Assembly: GCA_004193285.1 (NCBI GenBank)
Contig: SECP01000024.1
Span: 1-64,000 of the forward strand
Direction of reading: 5' to 3'
Length of the DNA: 64,000 bases
From: Myxococcales bacterium
GTDB taxonomy: Bacteria; Myxococcota_A; Polyangia; Polyangiales; Polyangiaceae
Shown: one piece after another, positions 16,717 through 23,521 of the stretch
Layout: every line of letters starts with the position of its first letter
How positions within the stretch are numbered: the stretch's first letter is position 1
Made by a program: the position numbers and the translations under genes
Notes under the pieces: model-generated
Database searches by the model: none
Told to the model about the DNA's origin: nothing
Seen by the model: the letters and a program-made list of their open reading frames with translations, nothing else

Positions 16717-17379
16717 ATGCCCCGCCCCACCGCGCTGTGCCGCCGCCGCTCCCTTGCCGTCATCGGCGCCATCACGACGGCCATCGCCAGCACCTTGTCC
16801 TCACCGGCGCGGGCGGACATGCCAGCAAAGCCGCCTGCCGCCGAACCGGTCAGGCCGCCAGAGGTTGCTCCCTCGCCTGCACGGTGGAGGGTCTCGACCG
16901 AAACGGATGTGGTCCGGCTCGCGCTAGGCAGCCTCTCGCTGCACGTGATGTTCCGCCCACCGGCGGCGCCTCGGCTTCGCTTGAGCATCGGACGCGTCGG
17001 CGGAGCGCTTCCGTCCGTGTTCCACAGGCTGTTCGATGCGAACAAGGGCTGGGAGGCACGCGAGCAGGGAGCAGTGCTCCAGGGCTTCTATCACCTGCGC
17101 AACGAGGGCAGCACCCTGTTCGTCGGCCTGGGCGCTCGCTTCGAAGCGTGGGAGTGGCGTCGGCCCGAGCTCGCCGGAAAGGCCACGGGACAGCAGCTCT
17201 TCGTCATGCCCAGCGTAGGCTTCCGTTGGTTCCCGACTCAGAGCGGCTTCTTCGTGACGCCGTGGGTCGGCTTCGGGGTCTCGGCGTGGAACAGCGGCGC
17301 CGGGAAGCTCGGTGAGCACACCTACGAGCCGCTGCGCTTCTTTCCAATCGCTGCCGTCCACGTCGGCTACGAGCTCTGA
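16717..17379 (+). CDS. Exported beta-barrel-like protein
   Basis: A 220-residue protein starting at MPRPTALCRRRSLAVIG, with a signal peptide ending in SPARA-D (about residue 33). A Pro-rich linker follows, then a domain of alternating hydrophobic strands (VVRLALGSLSLHVMFR, LFVGLGARFEAWEW, FFVTPWVGFGVSAW) ending with VGYEL, as in small outer-membrane or periplasmic barrels. The same frame stays open upstream to 16051, but that part is antisense to the sigma gene and is not included. It faces the ECF sigma gene and may be its target. Confidence 0.75.
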   Translation: MPRPTALCRRRSLAVIGAITTAIASTLSSPARADMPAKPPAAEPVRPPEVAPSPARWRVSTETDVVRLALGSLSLHVMFRPPAAPRLRLSIGRVGGALPSVFHRLFDANKGWEAREQGAVLQGFYHLRNEGSTLFVGLGARFEAWEWRRPELAGKATGQQLFVMPSVGFRWFPTQSGFFVTPWVGFGVSAWNSGAGKLGEHTYEPLRFFPIAAVHVGYEL

Positions 17380-17391
17380 GCACCTCCGTTC

Positions 17392-17706
17392 TTGCCTGCA
17401 GGCCGTCCTCCGGCAACCACGCGGGAAGACTGGGTTCGAGAGCCGCGTGACCCAGCCTTCGTCGCGCCTGTGTTCTCGGCGGCCGAGCAAGAAGCCGTCG
17501 CGCAATTTCACAACGTCTGGATCGTCGTGGCTGCCAACACGCCAGACCCTCTTCCGGACCTTGAGTCGCTCTTCGCCACAGCCGAGTGGCATCGCCTGCG
17601 AGCCGCTGCCCTCCTCGCTCTTCAAGTGTTCTTGGCCCGCGCGGCAAGCTATCCGAGGACAGGGAGCATGGCGGTTAGTCTGAGCGAGCACCCGCCGACC
17701 GAGTAG
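17392..17706 (+). CDS. Hypothetical protein
   Basis: A 104-residue frame starting 12 bp past the barrel gene on the same strand. Composition is protein-like (FSAAEQEAVAQFHNVWIVVAANTPDPLPDLESLFATAEWHRLRAAALLALQVFL), with a helical C-terminal half and no signal peptide or known motif. The bias toward G/C in third codon positions is weaker than in neighbouring genes, so this is a tentative call. Confidence 0.45.
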   Translation: MPAGRPPATTREDWVREPRDPAFVAPVFSAAEQEAVAQFHNVWIVVAANTPDPLPDLESLFATAEWHRLRAAALLALQVFLARAASYPRTGSMAVSLSEHPPTE

Positions 17707-17796
17707 CCACACACACCCTTGGTCACGCCAAAAGCGCGAAAATCGTCAGCGTCGGCATGTTGTCCAGTCGTAGTATCGCCCCCGCGCACTGCTGCT

Positions 17797-18477
17797 CTAA
17801 TCGGGGGAAGCTCCGTTCGAGATCCAGGAACGGATGAGCTCGGCCGCGTCCGGATTGAAGTCTCGAAGAAGAGTGGGCCGGTTCTTGGGCATCCCGTACA
17901 CGATGCCCGTGCAACCTCGATAGCCGATTGCGATCAACCTCCAGAGGCCGCTGCCATCGGGATCTCCCGGGCTTAGCAGAGGCAGCAAGGGATCGCCCTC
18001 ACTACAGATAATGCCGATCATTCTCTTCGGATCGCTCAGCGCGGCGTACGCCGACTCGGCCGTTCGAAAGTCCCCATATTGTGGGCTCACGTGACATCCC
18101 AGGCACTCAGAGGCCAAAATCGGCCACACTTGCCGCACGAAGCTAGGGCCCGCAGAGCCTGCAGAGCCCGCAGAGCCTGCAGAGCCTGCAGAGCCTGCAG
18201 AGCTCGCTGAGCCCGCAGAGCCCGCAGAGCCCGCAGAGCCCGCAGAGCCTCCTGATCCCGCAGAGCCCGCAGAGCCTCCTGATCCCGCAGAGCCCGCAGA
18301 GCCTCCTGATCCCGCCTGCGTCGTCGAGCCGGCGAACGCACCGGCTTGCCCGCTTGATGAGGCTCCGCCTTCTCCGCCACTCATCGAGTTGTCTTGCTGG
18401 GCGCTCTGCTCGCTCCCGCACGCGGCCCCGAGGAGCGACGCTGCGACCAGGAGCGGCACGCCTAACCTTCCCCTCAT
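17797..18477 (-). CDS. Heme lipoprotein with long Gly-Ser-Ala repeat linker
   Basis: A 226-residue exported protein starting at MRGRLGVPLLVAASLLGAACG, a signal peptide with a lipobox-like end (Cys20). Residues about 50-115 are a GSAGSAG-type linker encoded by 9-bp tandem repeats (about 18150-18310). The C-terminal 110 residues are a small cytochrome-c-like domain with one CLGCH heme motif (FVRQVWPILASECLGCHVSP) and the ending ...AAELIRSWISNGAS seen in planctomycete/myxobacterial c-type modules. Probably an outer-surface electron carrier. An earlier in-frame Met was rejected because it precedes the signal peptide. Confidence 0.8.
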   Translation of the reverse strand: MRGRLGVPLLVAASLLGAACGSEQSAQQDNSMSGGEGGASSSGQAGAFAGSTTQAGSGGSAGSAGSGGSAGSAGSGGSAGSAGSAGSAGSASSAGSAGSAGSAGSAGSAGPSFVRQVWPILASECLGCHVSPQYGDFRTAESAYAALSDPKRMIGIICSEGDPLLPLLSPGDPDGSGLWRLIAIGYRGCTGIVYGMPKNRPTLLRDFNPDAAELIRSWISNGASPD

Positions 18478-18917
18478 GTCGTGACGATACCTCGCCCCGT
18501 TGGCTCGGGCAACCAGCCTCGTGAGGGTCTGAAGCATCGGAGCGACGAGCCACACGTGCGCTCGGCGCGCTCACGCGCATCCTACCGAAACGGCAGATAG
18601 GACCTGAGCGCTCCGCGTTTTTGCGTCGGTGGGCGCCTTATCGATCGGCAGTAGCGGCACGCACCACGCGAACCTTGCGCAGTGTTGCGATCACCATGCA
18701 GCGCTGCCACCGGCCGAAGCCGCTGCAAATGCGATCACGGCGCGTACGTCCTCTTCGGCGAGGCTCGGGAACACGCGGCGAACTGAGCTCGAACCATGTG
18801 TTTCGTTGCCATCCCGTCGGCTGGACGTTACTAGCAATTGGGGGGTGTCGCCGAAATACTTGACCCTCGCCCCGCGCGTCGCAGTTGCTCTCACTCGTCA
18901 ATTCGAGCTGCCTCTTT
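18478..18917. other. Intergenic region, 440 bp, possible DUF433 remnant
   Basis: No intact gene. On the minus strand at about 18715-18774 a frame reads VFPSLAEEDVRAVIAFAAAS, close to the C-terminal end of DUF433 (VapB-like antitoxin) proteins. The preceding N-terminal part is missing, so at most this is a fragment. Nothing else is recognised. Confidence 0.4.
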
Positions 18918-19658
18918 TCACGAGCCAGCGAGTGCGACGGCGTCCGGGCCGGCTGGGAAGCGTAGCTGGCCGGTCGTGTCGTGCACCGCGCGCCAGACGC
19001 CTTCGGCTACGTCCGACTCCTTCGTGAAGGCGTTTTGCTGCGCCAGGGATGCGAAAATGGTCTGCGCGAAGGGAGCGTAGGCTTCGGGGATCAGCCCCTC
19101 CATGCGGGCGCCGCCGTTGACTGCAAAGCGAGTGGTGGGCGCGTAGCCGGGCTCCACCAGCTTCACCCGCACGCCGAAGGATTCGAGCTCGAACGCGAGG
19201 GAGGCGGTAAAGCCTTCGATGGCGACCTTGCTGGCGGTGTACACAGCCACCATCGGCATGGGGGCCAGCGTGGCGCTGGAGGTGACATTGACGATCAAGC
19301 CCGAGCGGCGTGCGCAGAACTGAGGCAGCACGGCTTGCGTCATGGCCATCACCCCAAACGTGTTGGTCTCGAACACTTCGCGTGTCGTTGACATGGGGGT
19401 CGCTTGGAAGGCGCCGAACAGCCCGATACCCGCGTTGTTGACCAGCACGTCGATGGGACCGCTGGCTTCGAGCGCCGCCGAGATGCTCGCCGGTTGCGTG
19501 ACGTCGAGCGCCAGTACCCGTAGCCTTTCCGACGACGGCAGAACATCTGCACGGGGCGTGCGCATGGTGGCGACCACGTTCCAGCCGGTGGCGAGGAAGT
19601 GACGCGCAGTTTCGAGCCCGTAGCCGGAAGAGCAACCGGTAATCATGATGGTCTTCAT
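18918..19658 (-). CDS. Short-chain dehydrogenase/reductase
   Basis: A 246-residue classical SDR. It has TGCSSGYG (8-15) for NAD(P) binding, NNAG (about 73-76), a catalytic Ser in VTSSAT and the YTASK catalytic Tyr/Lys pair (about 139-143). The Arg after the second strand (MRTPRAD) suggests NADP(H) preference. Substrate unknown. Divergent from an AraC regulator (19731) with a clear inverted repeat in the 72-bp gap, so it is probably that regulator's target. Confidence 0.92.
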   Translation of the reverse strand: MKTIMITGCSSGYGLETARHFLATGWNVVATMRTPRADVLPSSERLRVLALDVTQPASISAALEASGPIDVLVNNAGIGLFGAFQATPMSTTREVFETNTFGVMAMTQAVLPQFCARRSGLIVNVTSSATLAPMPMVAVYTASKVAIEGFTASLAFELESFGVRVKLVEPGYAPTTRFAVNGGARMEGLIPEAYAPFAQTIFASLAQQNAFTKESDVAEGVWRAVHDTTGQLRFPAGPDAVALAGS

Positions 19659-19683
19659 GCGTTACCTATAGGCAAGCGGGGCT

Positions 19684-19706
19684 GGACTATCTACGGTGGT
19701 TAGTCC
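19684..19706. promoter_or_regulatory. Inverted repeat, candidate AraC-type operator
   Basis: GGACTA-N11-TAGTCC in the 72-bp gap between the divergent SDR and AraC genes, with half-site centres 17 bp apart. Its place suits a regulator controlling both promoters. Confidence 0.55.
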
Positions 19707-19730
19707 GCCTTTCGTTTGTAGGAGTCCGTC

Positions 19731-20633
19731 ATGACTGATCCCCTCTCCGAGATCATCACGCTGCTTCGGCCACGAGCCGTCTTCTCCAAGCGCATCAGCG
19801 GCGCTGGGCGCTGGGGGGTTCGCTACTCGGCCTTCGATCAGCCGAGCTTTGCGGCGGTGCTAGAAGGGAGCTGTCGCCTGGCTGTTGACGGCGAGCGCGC
19901 CGTCACGCTGGAGAAGGGCGACTTCGTGCTGTTGCCGGCGACGCCAGGCTTTACCATGTCGGGCTTCCGGCCAATCACGCCCGAGCGCATCGACCCGAAG
20001 CTAGTGCCTTCACCGACTGGCGAGGTCAGACACGGCACACGCGGCGGACGTCCGGACGTGCGCCTACTCGGCGGCTACTTCGCCTTCGAGTCTCCCGAGT
20101 ACGCGGTGCTCGTATCACAACTGCCCGCGCTCATTCACGTGCGCGGCGTGGAACGGCTTTCGACTCTGGTGCAGCTGGTGGGTGAGGAATCGCTGGAGCG
20201 ACGCGCCGGGCGCGAGCTCGTGCTCACGCGCCTGGTGGAGGTGCTGCTGATAGAGGCGCTGCGCTCCACGCCGGGGGATGACACGCCGCCCGGGCTGCTG
20301 CGCGGCTTGGCGGACGCGCGGCTTTCCCCCGCGCTGCGTCAGATGCACGAAAAGGTGTCGCGTTCGTGGACCGTCGCCCAACTCGCAAAGACCGCCGCCC
20401 TGTCGCGCTCCGCGTTCTTCGAGCGATTCACGCGCACCGTTGGCGTCCCACCCATGGAGTACCTGCTCGGGTGGCGCATGGCCATCGCGAAAGACTTACT
20501 ACGCCGCGACGACTTCAGCCTCACTGAGATTGCCGAACGCGTTGGCTACGGCTCAGCCAGCAACTTCAGCACGGCCTTCAGCAAGCACGTGGGCAAGCCT
20601 CCGAGCCGCTACGCGCGGGAGCTCAGGGGCTAG
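19731..20633 (+). CDS. AraC family transcriptional regulator (cupin N-domain)
   Basis: A 300-residue regulator. The N-terminal half is a cupin-type ligand domain (FAAVLEGSCRLAVDGERAVTLEKGDFVLLPATPGFTM). The C-terminal 100 residues hold two helix-turn-helix motifs (WTVAQLAKTAALSRSAFFERFTRTVG; SLTEIAERVGYGSASNFSTAFSKHVG) and the PSRYAREL end. GGAG lies six bases before ATG. It reads away from the SDR gene and likely controls it. The same SDR/AraC arrangement survives as a wreck at 42035-42782. Confidence 0.92.
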   Translation: MTDPLSEIITLLRPRAVFSKRISGAGRWGVRYSAFDQPSFAAVLEGSCRLAVDGERAVTLEKGDFVLLPATPGFTMSGFRPITPERIDPKLVPSPTGEVRHGTRGGRPDVRLLGGYFAFESPEYAVLVSQLPALIHVRGVERLSTLVQLVGEESLERRAGRELVLTRLVEVLLIEALRSTPGDDTPPGLLRGLADARLSPALRQMHEKVSRSWTVAQLAKTAALSRSAFFERFTRTVGVPPMEYLLGWRMAIAKDLLRRDDFSLTEIAERVGYGSASNFSTAFSKHVGKPPSRYARELRG

Positions 20634-20757
20634 CCGCGCGCAGCTCGTTGTAGGTCAGCCCGGTGCGTGTCGTGTCGCCTCCGTTCAACGGCCCCACCGC
20701 CGTCGCCCGCGCTTCCCGAGAGTCCCAATCAGGGGGAGACCGTGGTAACTTCACCGG

Positions 20758-21351
20758 GTGTCACCGGCCTACTCTGAGCTCCTTCGAGCGGCGCGACGCT
20801 GGACCAAGACGCCGGAAGACGCGCGCGATCTCGTGCAGGTGGCGCTGACCGAAGCGGTGGCGCGTGGCTTCGAGGATTGGGAGGCGCCGGGCAGGCGCGG
20901 CTGGCTTCATGGCGTTATCCGTCGTCAAGCCGCCTTTCAGGCAAGGGGTGAGGCGCGCCGTCGCCGGCGTGACCTGCTCTGGCAGCTCGGTCGCGAGCAT
21001 TCGGAGCCGTGCAACTGGGCCTGGGCCCCCCAGTTCCTGAGCACTTTGCCGCCGTCCCTTCGCTCCGTGGCGTTGCTGGTCCAGGCGGGGCTCGGCGGCC
21101 CTGAAATTCGCTCCGTGCTCCGCTTGACGAGCGTCTCCTTCCGCCAGCGCTTGTCCGCTTTGCGGCGTGCGCTCAAAGCGATTCCCGAGAACACCGTCGC
21201 CGCCAGCGCGCCGGAAGGCCCGGGCCTCGGCCCACGACGAAGGAGCGTGCTCTCCACCCTGCGGCGCCGACCCAACTGGGCGGTCGGTTCGCACGACCCC
21301 GACGGGCATCCACTGATTTTCGTCGCCACGAGCTCACGAACGGAGCCCTGA
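20758..21351 (+). CDS. Sigma-70-like (ECF-type) regulator, divergent
   Basis: A 197-residue protein with GTG start. Residues about 5-60 resemble sigma region 2 (ARRWTKTPEDARDLVQVALTEAV ... GWLHGVIRRQAAFQ). Residues about 95-140 resemble region 4 (LPPSLRSVALLVQAGLGGPEIRSVLRLTSVSFRQRLSALRRALK). The C-terminal 55 residues are extra and unstructured. The nearest ribosome site (AGGGGGAG, 20731-20738) is rather far upstream, so the start is uncertain. No anti-sigma is adjacent. The downstream neighbour is a VOC protein. Confidence 0.7.
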   Translation: MSPAYSELLRAARRWTKTPEDARDLVQVALTEAVARGFEDWEAPGRRGWLHGVIRRQAAFQARGEARRRRRDLLWQLGREHSEPCNWAWAPQFLSTLPPSLRSVALLVQAGLGGPEIRSVLRLTSVSFRQRLSALRRALKAIPENTVAASAPEGPGLGPRRRSVLSTLRRRPNWAVGSHDPDGHPLIFVATSSRTEP

Positions 21352-21403
21352 CGGCAACTTGGGTTGCCTCACGCGGTGTGAGACATCACAAACGGAGATC
21401 GCC

Positions 21404-21775
21404 TTGAGCTCGAAGCTAAAAATAAACGGAATTGCTGTGCTTTTCACCGTGAAGAGCCTGACCCGCACCCAAGAATTCTACCGGGAGGTGCTCGGGCTCG
21501 AGCTCGCTGGCGCCGACGGCTACCTCTCCGTCCTGCTGCCGAGCGGCACCGAGCTCGGCTTTTTCGAAGGCGACGCCACCCTCGGCAGCTCACCGCAAAT
21601 CGTCTTTGGCCTGGACGAAGGTGGCATCGACGCGGTGGCGGAGCGCCTGGTTCAACAACGTGTCCAGCTGGTCACCCCTGTGACGGAAGCGCCGGGGGGC
21701 TGGGCGTTCGAGTTCGCAGATCCCGACTTGCACAAGCTCGCGTTCTACCAGGACGGGAAGCTGCCGAGGCGCTGA
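21404..21775 (+). CDS. VOC superfamily (glyoxalase/bleomycin-resistance-like) protein
   Basis: A 123-residue single vicinal-oxygen-chelate domain (AVLFTVKSLTRTQEFYREVLGLEL ... GGWAFEFADPDLHKLAFYQ). Family members bind metals and act as isomerases, dioxygenases or drug-binding proteins; the function here is unknown. I chose TTG at 21404 because GGAG sits six bases before it (21394-21397); an upstream TTG at 21359 would add 15 unrelated residues. Confidence 0.85.
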   Translation: MSSKLKINGIAVLFTVKSLTRTQEFYREVLGLELAGADGYLSVLLPSGTELGFFEGDATLGSSPQIVFGLDEGGIDAVAERLVQQRVQLVTPVTEAPGGWAFEFADPDLHKLAFYQDGKLPRR

Positions 21776-21866
21776 GCGCGCCTACCGGGCGTGGGGCGGG
21801 AGAGCTCCCCGAAAAGTCGGGTTTGATCTAAGAGAACGTGAGGAGAACGCGAGCTTTCTCTGCTGC

Positions 21867-22298
21867 TCAGCGGGCGATGGAGCCGGGCAGGGGCGTCGCG
21901 GCCGTCTTGTACCAGAGCAGGTACGAGGTCATGTGCACGAGGAAGAATACGAACGGGAATGGCGCGTGCGCGGCATCGCCGGCGAGAAGATGCGACGCAG
22001 TTGCGCCGAGGAAGTCGAAGGCAAAACCGGCGTAAGCCCACTCTTTGAGCCTGGGAGAGCGCCCCGTCAGAATCGCTATCCCTCCCAAGACCTTCGAGAG
22101 TCCCAGGATTTTCATGATGTACAGCGGATATCCGAGGGAGACGAGCGTCTGGGCGACGCTCGCTGGGCCTCCGGTGAAAAGCTCGACGAGCCCGCCGCCC
22201 GCGCCTGGCACCATCAGGAGCGCCGTGATTGACCAGTAGATCACTTTATTGCGCCCAGCGCTGCTCGTGCCGGACTGCATGGGAATGGCGACGCTCAT
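21867..22298 (-). CDS. DoxX-like membrane protein
   Basis: A 143-residue inner-membrane protein with four predicted hydrophobic segments (VIYWSITALLMVPGAGGGLVELF; VSLGYPLYIMKILGLSKVLGGIAIL; WAYAGFAFDFLGATASHLL; FPFVFFLVHMTSYLLWY). It fits the DoxX-like family seen next to oxidoreductases and stress genes. The start MSVAIPMQSGTSS at 22298 replaces a longer frame that would run through the promoter region. Divergent from a LysR regulator. Confidence 0.85.
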   Translation of the reverse strand: MSVAIPMQSGTSSAGRNKVIYWSITALLMVPGAGGGLVELFTGGPASVAQTLVSLGYPLYIMKILGLSKVLGGIAILTGRSPRLKEWAYAGFAFDFLGATASHLLAGDAAHAPFPFVFFLVHMTSYLLWYKTAATPLPGSIAR

Positions 22299-22370
22299 GA
22301 TTGACCTTCGTTCCTGTGGGATTCGCGATTCATGACCCTGTTGTAGGCCTCCGGAACTCTTCGTGAAAGT

Positions 22371-22394
22371 GATGAAGTTGTGATAATCTCCATC
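22371..22394. promoter_or_regulatory. Imperfect inverted repeat, candidate LysR site
   Basis: GATGAAG-N10-CTCCATC (one mismatch), 7 bp before the LysR gene in the gap shared with the divergent DoxX-like gene. Position and size suit an autoregulatory LysR site; not proven. Confidence 0.35.
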
Positions 22395-22401
22395 GGAAAA
22401 A

Positions 22402-23316
22402 ATGATGGAGTTGCAACAGCTCGGCACGCTCAGCCTCGACCAGCTCCGAGTGCTCGTCACGGTCGCCGATACCGGGAGCTTCTCCGCGGCTGGCCGTGCG
22501 CTTGGCCGCGCGCAGTCGGCGATCAGCCAGGCGATCGCGACTCTCGAGGAGCTGCAAGGAGTTACTCTTTTCGATCGCGACGGATATCGGCCGAAGCTCA
22601 CAACCGTCGGCCAGGTGTTGGTCGATCAGGCGCGCCTCATCCTTTCGAGCGCAGCGCGCTTCGAGGCGGTGGCAGCGAGCAGCCGCGATGGCTTCGAGCT
22701 CGAGCTGGCGATTGCGATCGATCCACTGGTCCCGACTGCTCCGCTCATCGATTCACTTCTGGCGTTCGGTCGCGAATTTCCGGATCTGCCGGTCACGTTC
22801 TCGACGGAGGGCCTGGGAGGGTCGTTGCGGCGGCTGCGGGCGAAAACGGCGGCGCTTGGCATATGCCTGCTTTTGCCGACGATCCCGGGTGACATCGTCG
22901 CCTATCCGCTACTTCGAATTCGTCTGGAGGCGGTGGTCGCGCCAGGTCACCCTCTCGCCAAGCGCCAGCGCTCGGTCACGCAGGCCGATCTCGAGGAACA
23001 CGTGCAGCTCGTCTTGTCGGACCCGGCCGCTGCACCCGACGAAAACTATGGGCTCATCAGTGCGCGCCGATGGCGCTTCGTCGATCTCGGAAGGCGACTC
23101 GACTTCTTGCTCGCGGGCTTCGGCTGGTGCCGCATGCCCGAGCACATCGTGGCCGAGCAGATCGCGGCGAAGAAGCTGGTGCGGCTAAAAATCGAAGACG
23201 ATCCAGCCCCTCGCGATGCTTTGACGATTTATGCCGCGCATCGACGCGATCACCTGCTGGGACCCGCCGGACGATGGCTGCTCAAGACGCTACAGACCCG
23301 ATTTCCTGCGGCGTGA
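22402..23316 (+). CDS. LysR family transcriptional regulator
   Basis: A 304-residue regulator. The N-terminal winged helix (about 12-70) is typical (LDQLRVLVTVADTGSFSAAGRALGRAQSAISQAIATLEELQGVTLFDR), and the rest is a periplasmic-binding-protein-like effector domain (LAIAIDPLVPTAPLIDSLLAFGREFPDL). A second ATG lies 3 bp into the gene. Divergent from the DoxX-like gene, its probable target. Confidence 0.92.
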   Translation: MMELQQLGTLSLDQLRVLVTVADTGSFSAAGRALGRAQSAISQAIATLEELQGVTLFDRDGYRPKLTTVGQVLVDQARLILSSAARFEAVAASSRDGFELELAIAIDPLVPTAPLIDSLLAFGREFPDLPVTFSTEGLGGSLRRLRAKTAALGICLLLPTIPGDIVAYPLLRIRLEAVVAPGHPLAKRQRSVTQADLEEHVQLVLSDPAAAPDENYGLISARRWRFVDLGRRLDFLLAGFGWCRMPEHIVAEQIAAKKLVRLKIEDDPAPRDALTIYAAHRRDHLLGPAGRWLLKTLQTRFPAA

Positions 23317-23521
23317 GCGTTCGTGGAGCGGGTCTCCTGGAACATCCGACGAATCGCGCCCGCGCGTCTGCCCTGCGTGCTCCCTCGACATCGAAATGGT
23401 CGCATCGGGCGAAGGTTAGGGGGGCCGGGAGGCTCTGAGTGGTGGGTGGCTCTCGTCGAGAGCCGTCCGAGCCAGTGCGGCAGCTGCCGTTCGGGCTGCC
23501 TTTCGGAAAACGCGCATCATC

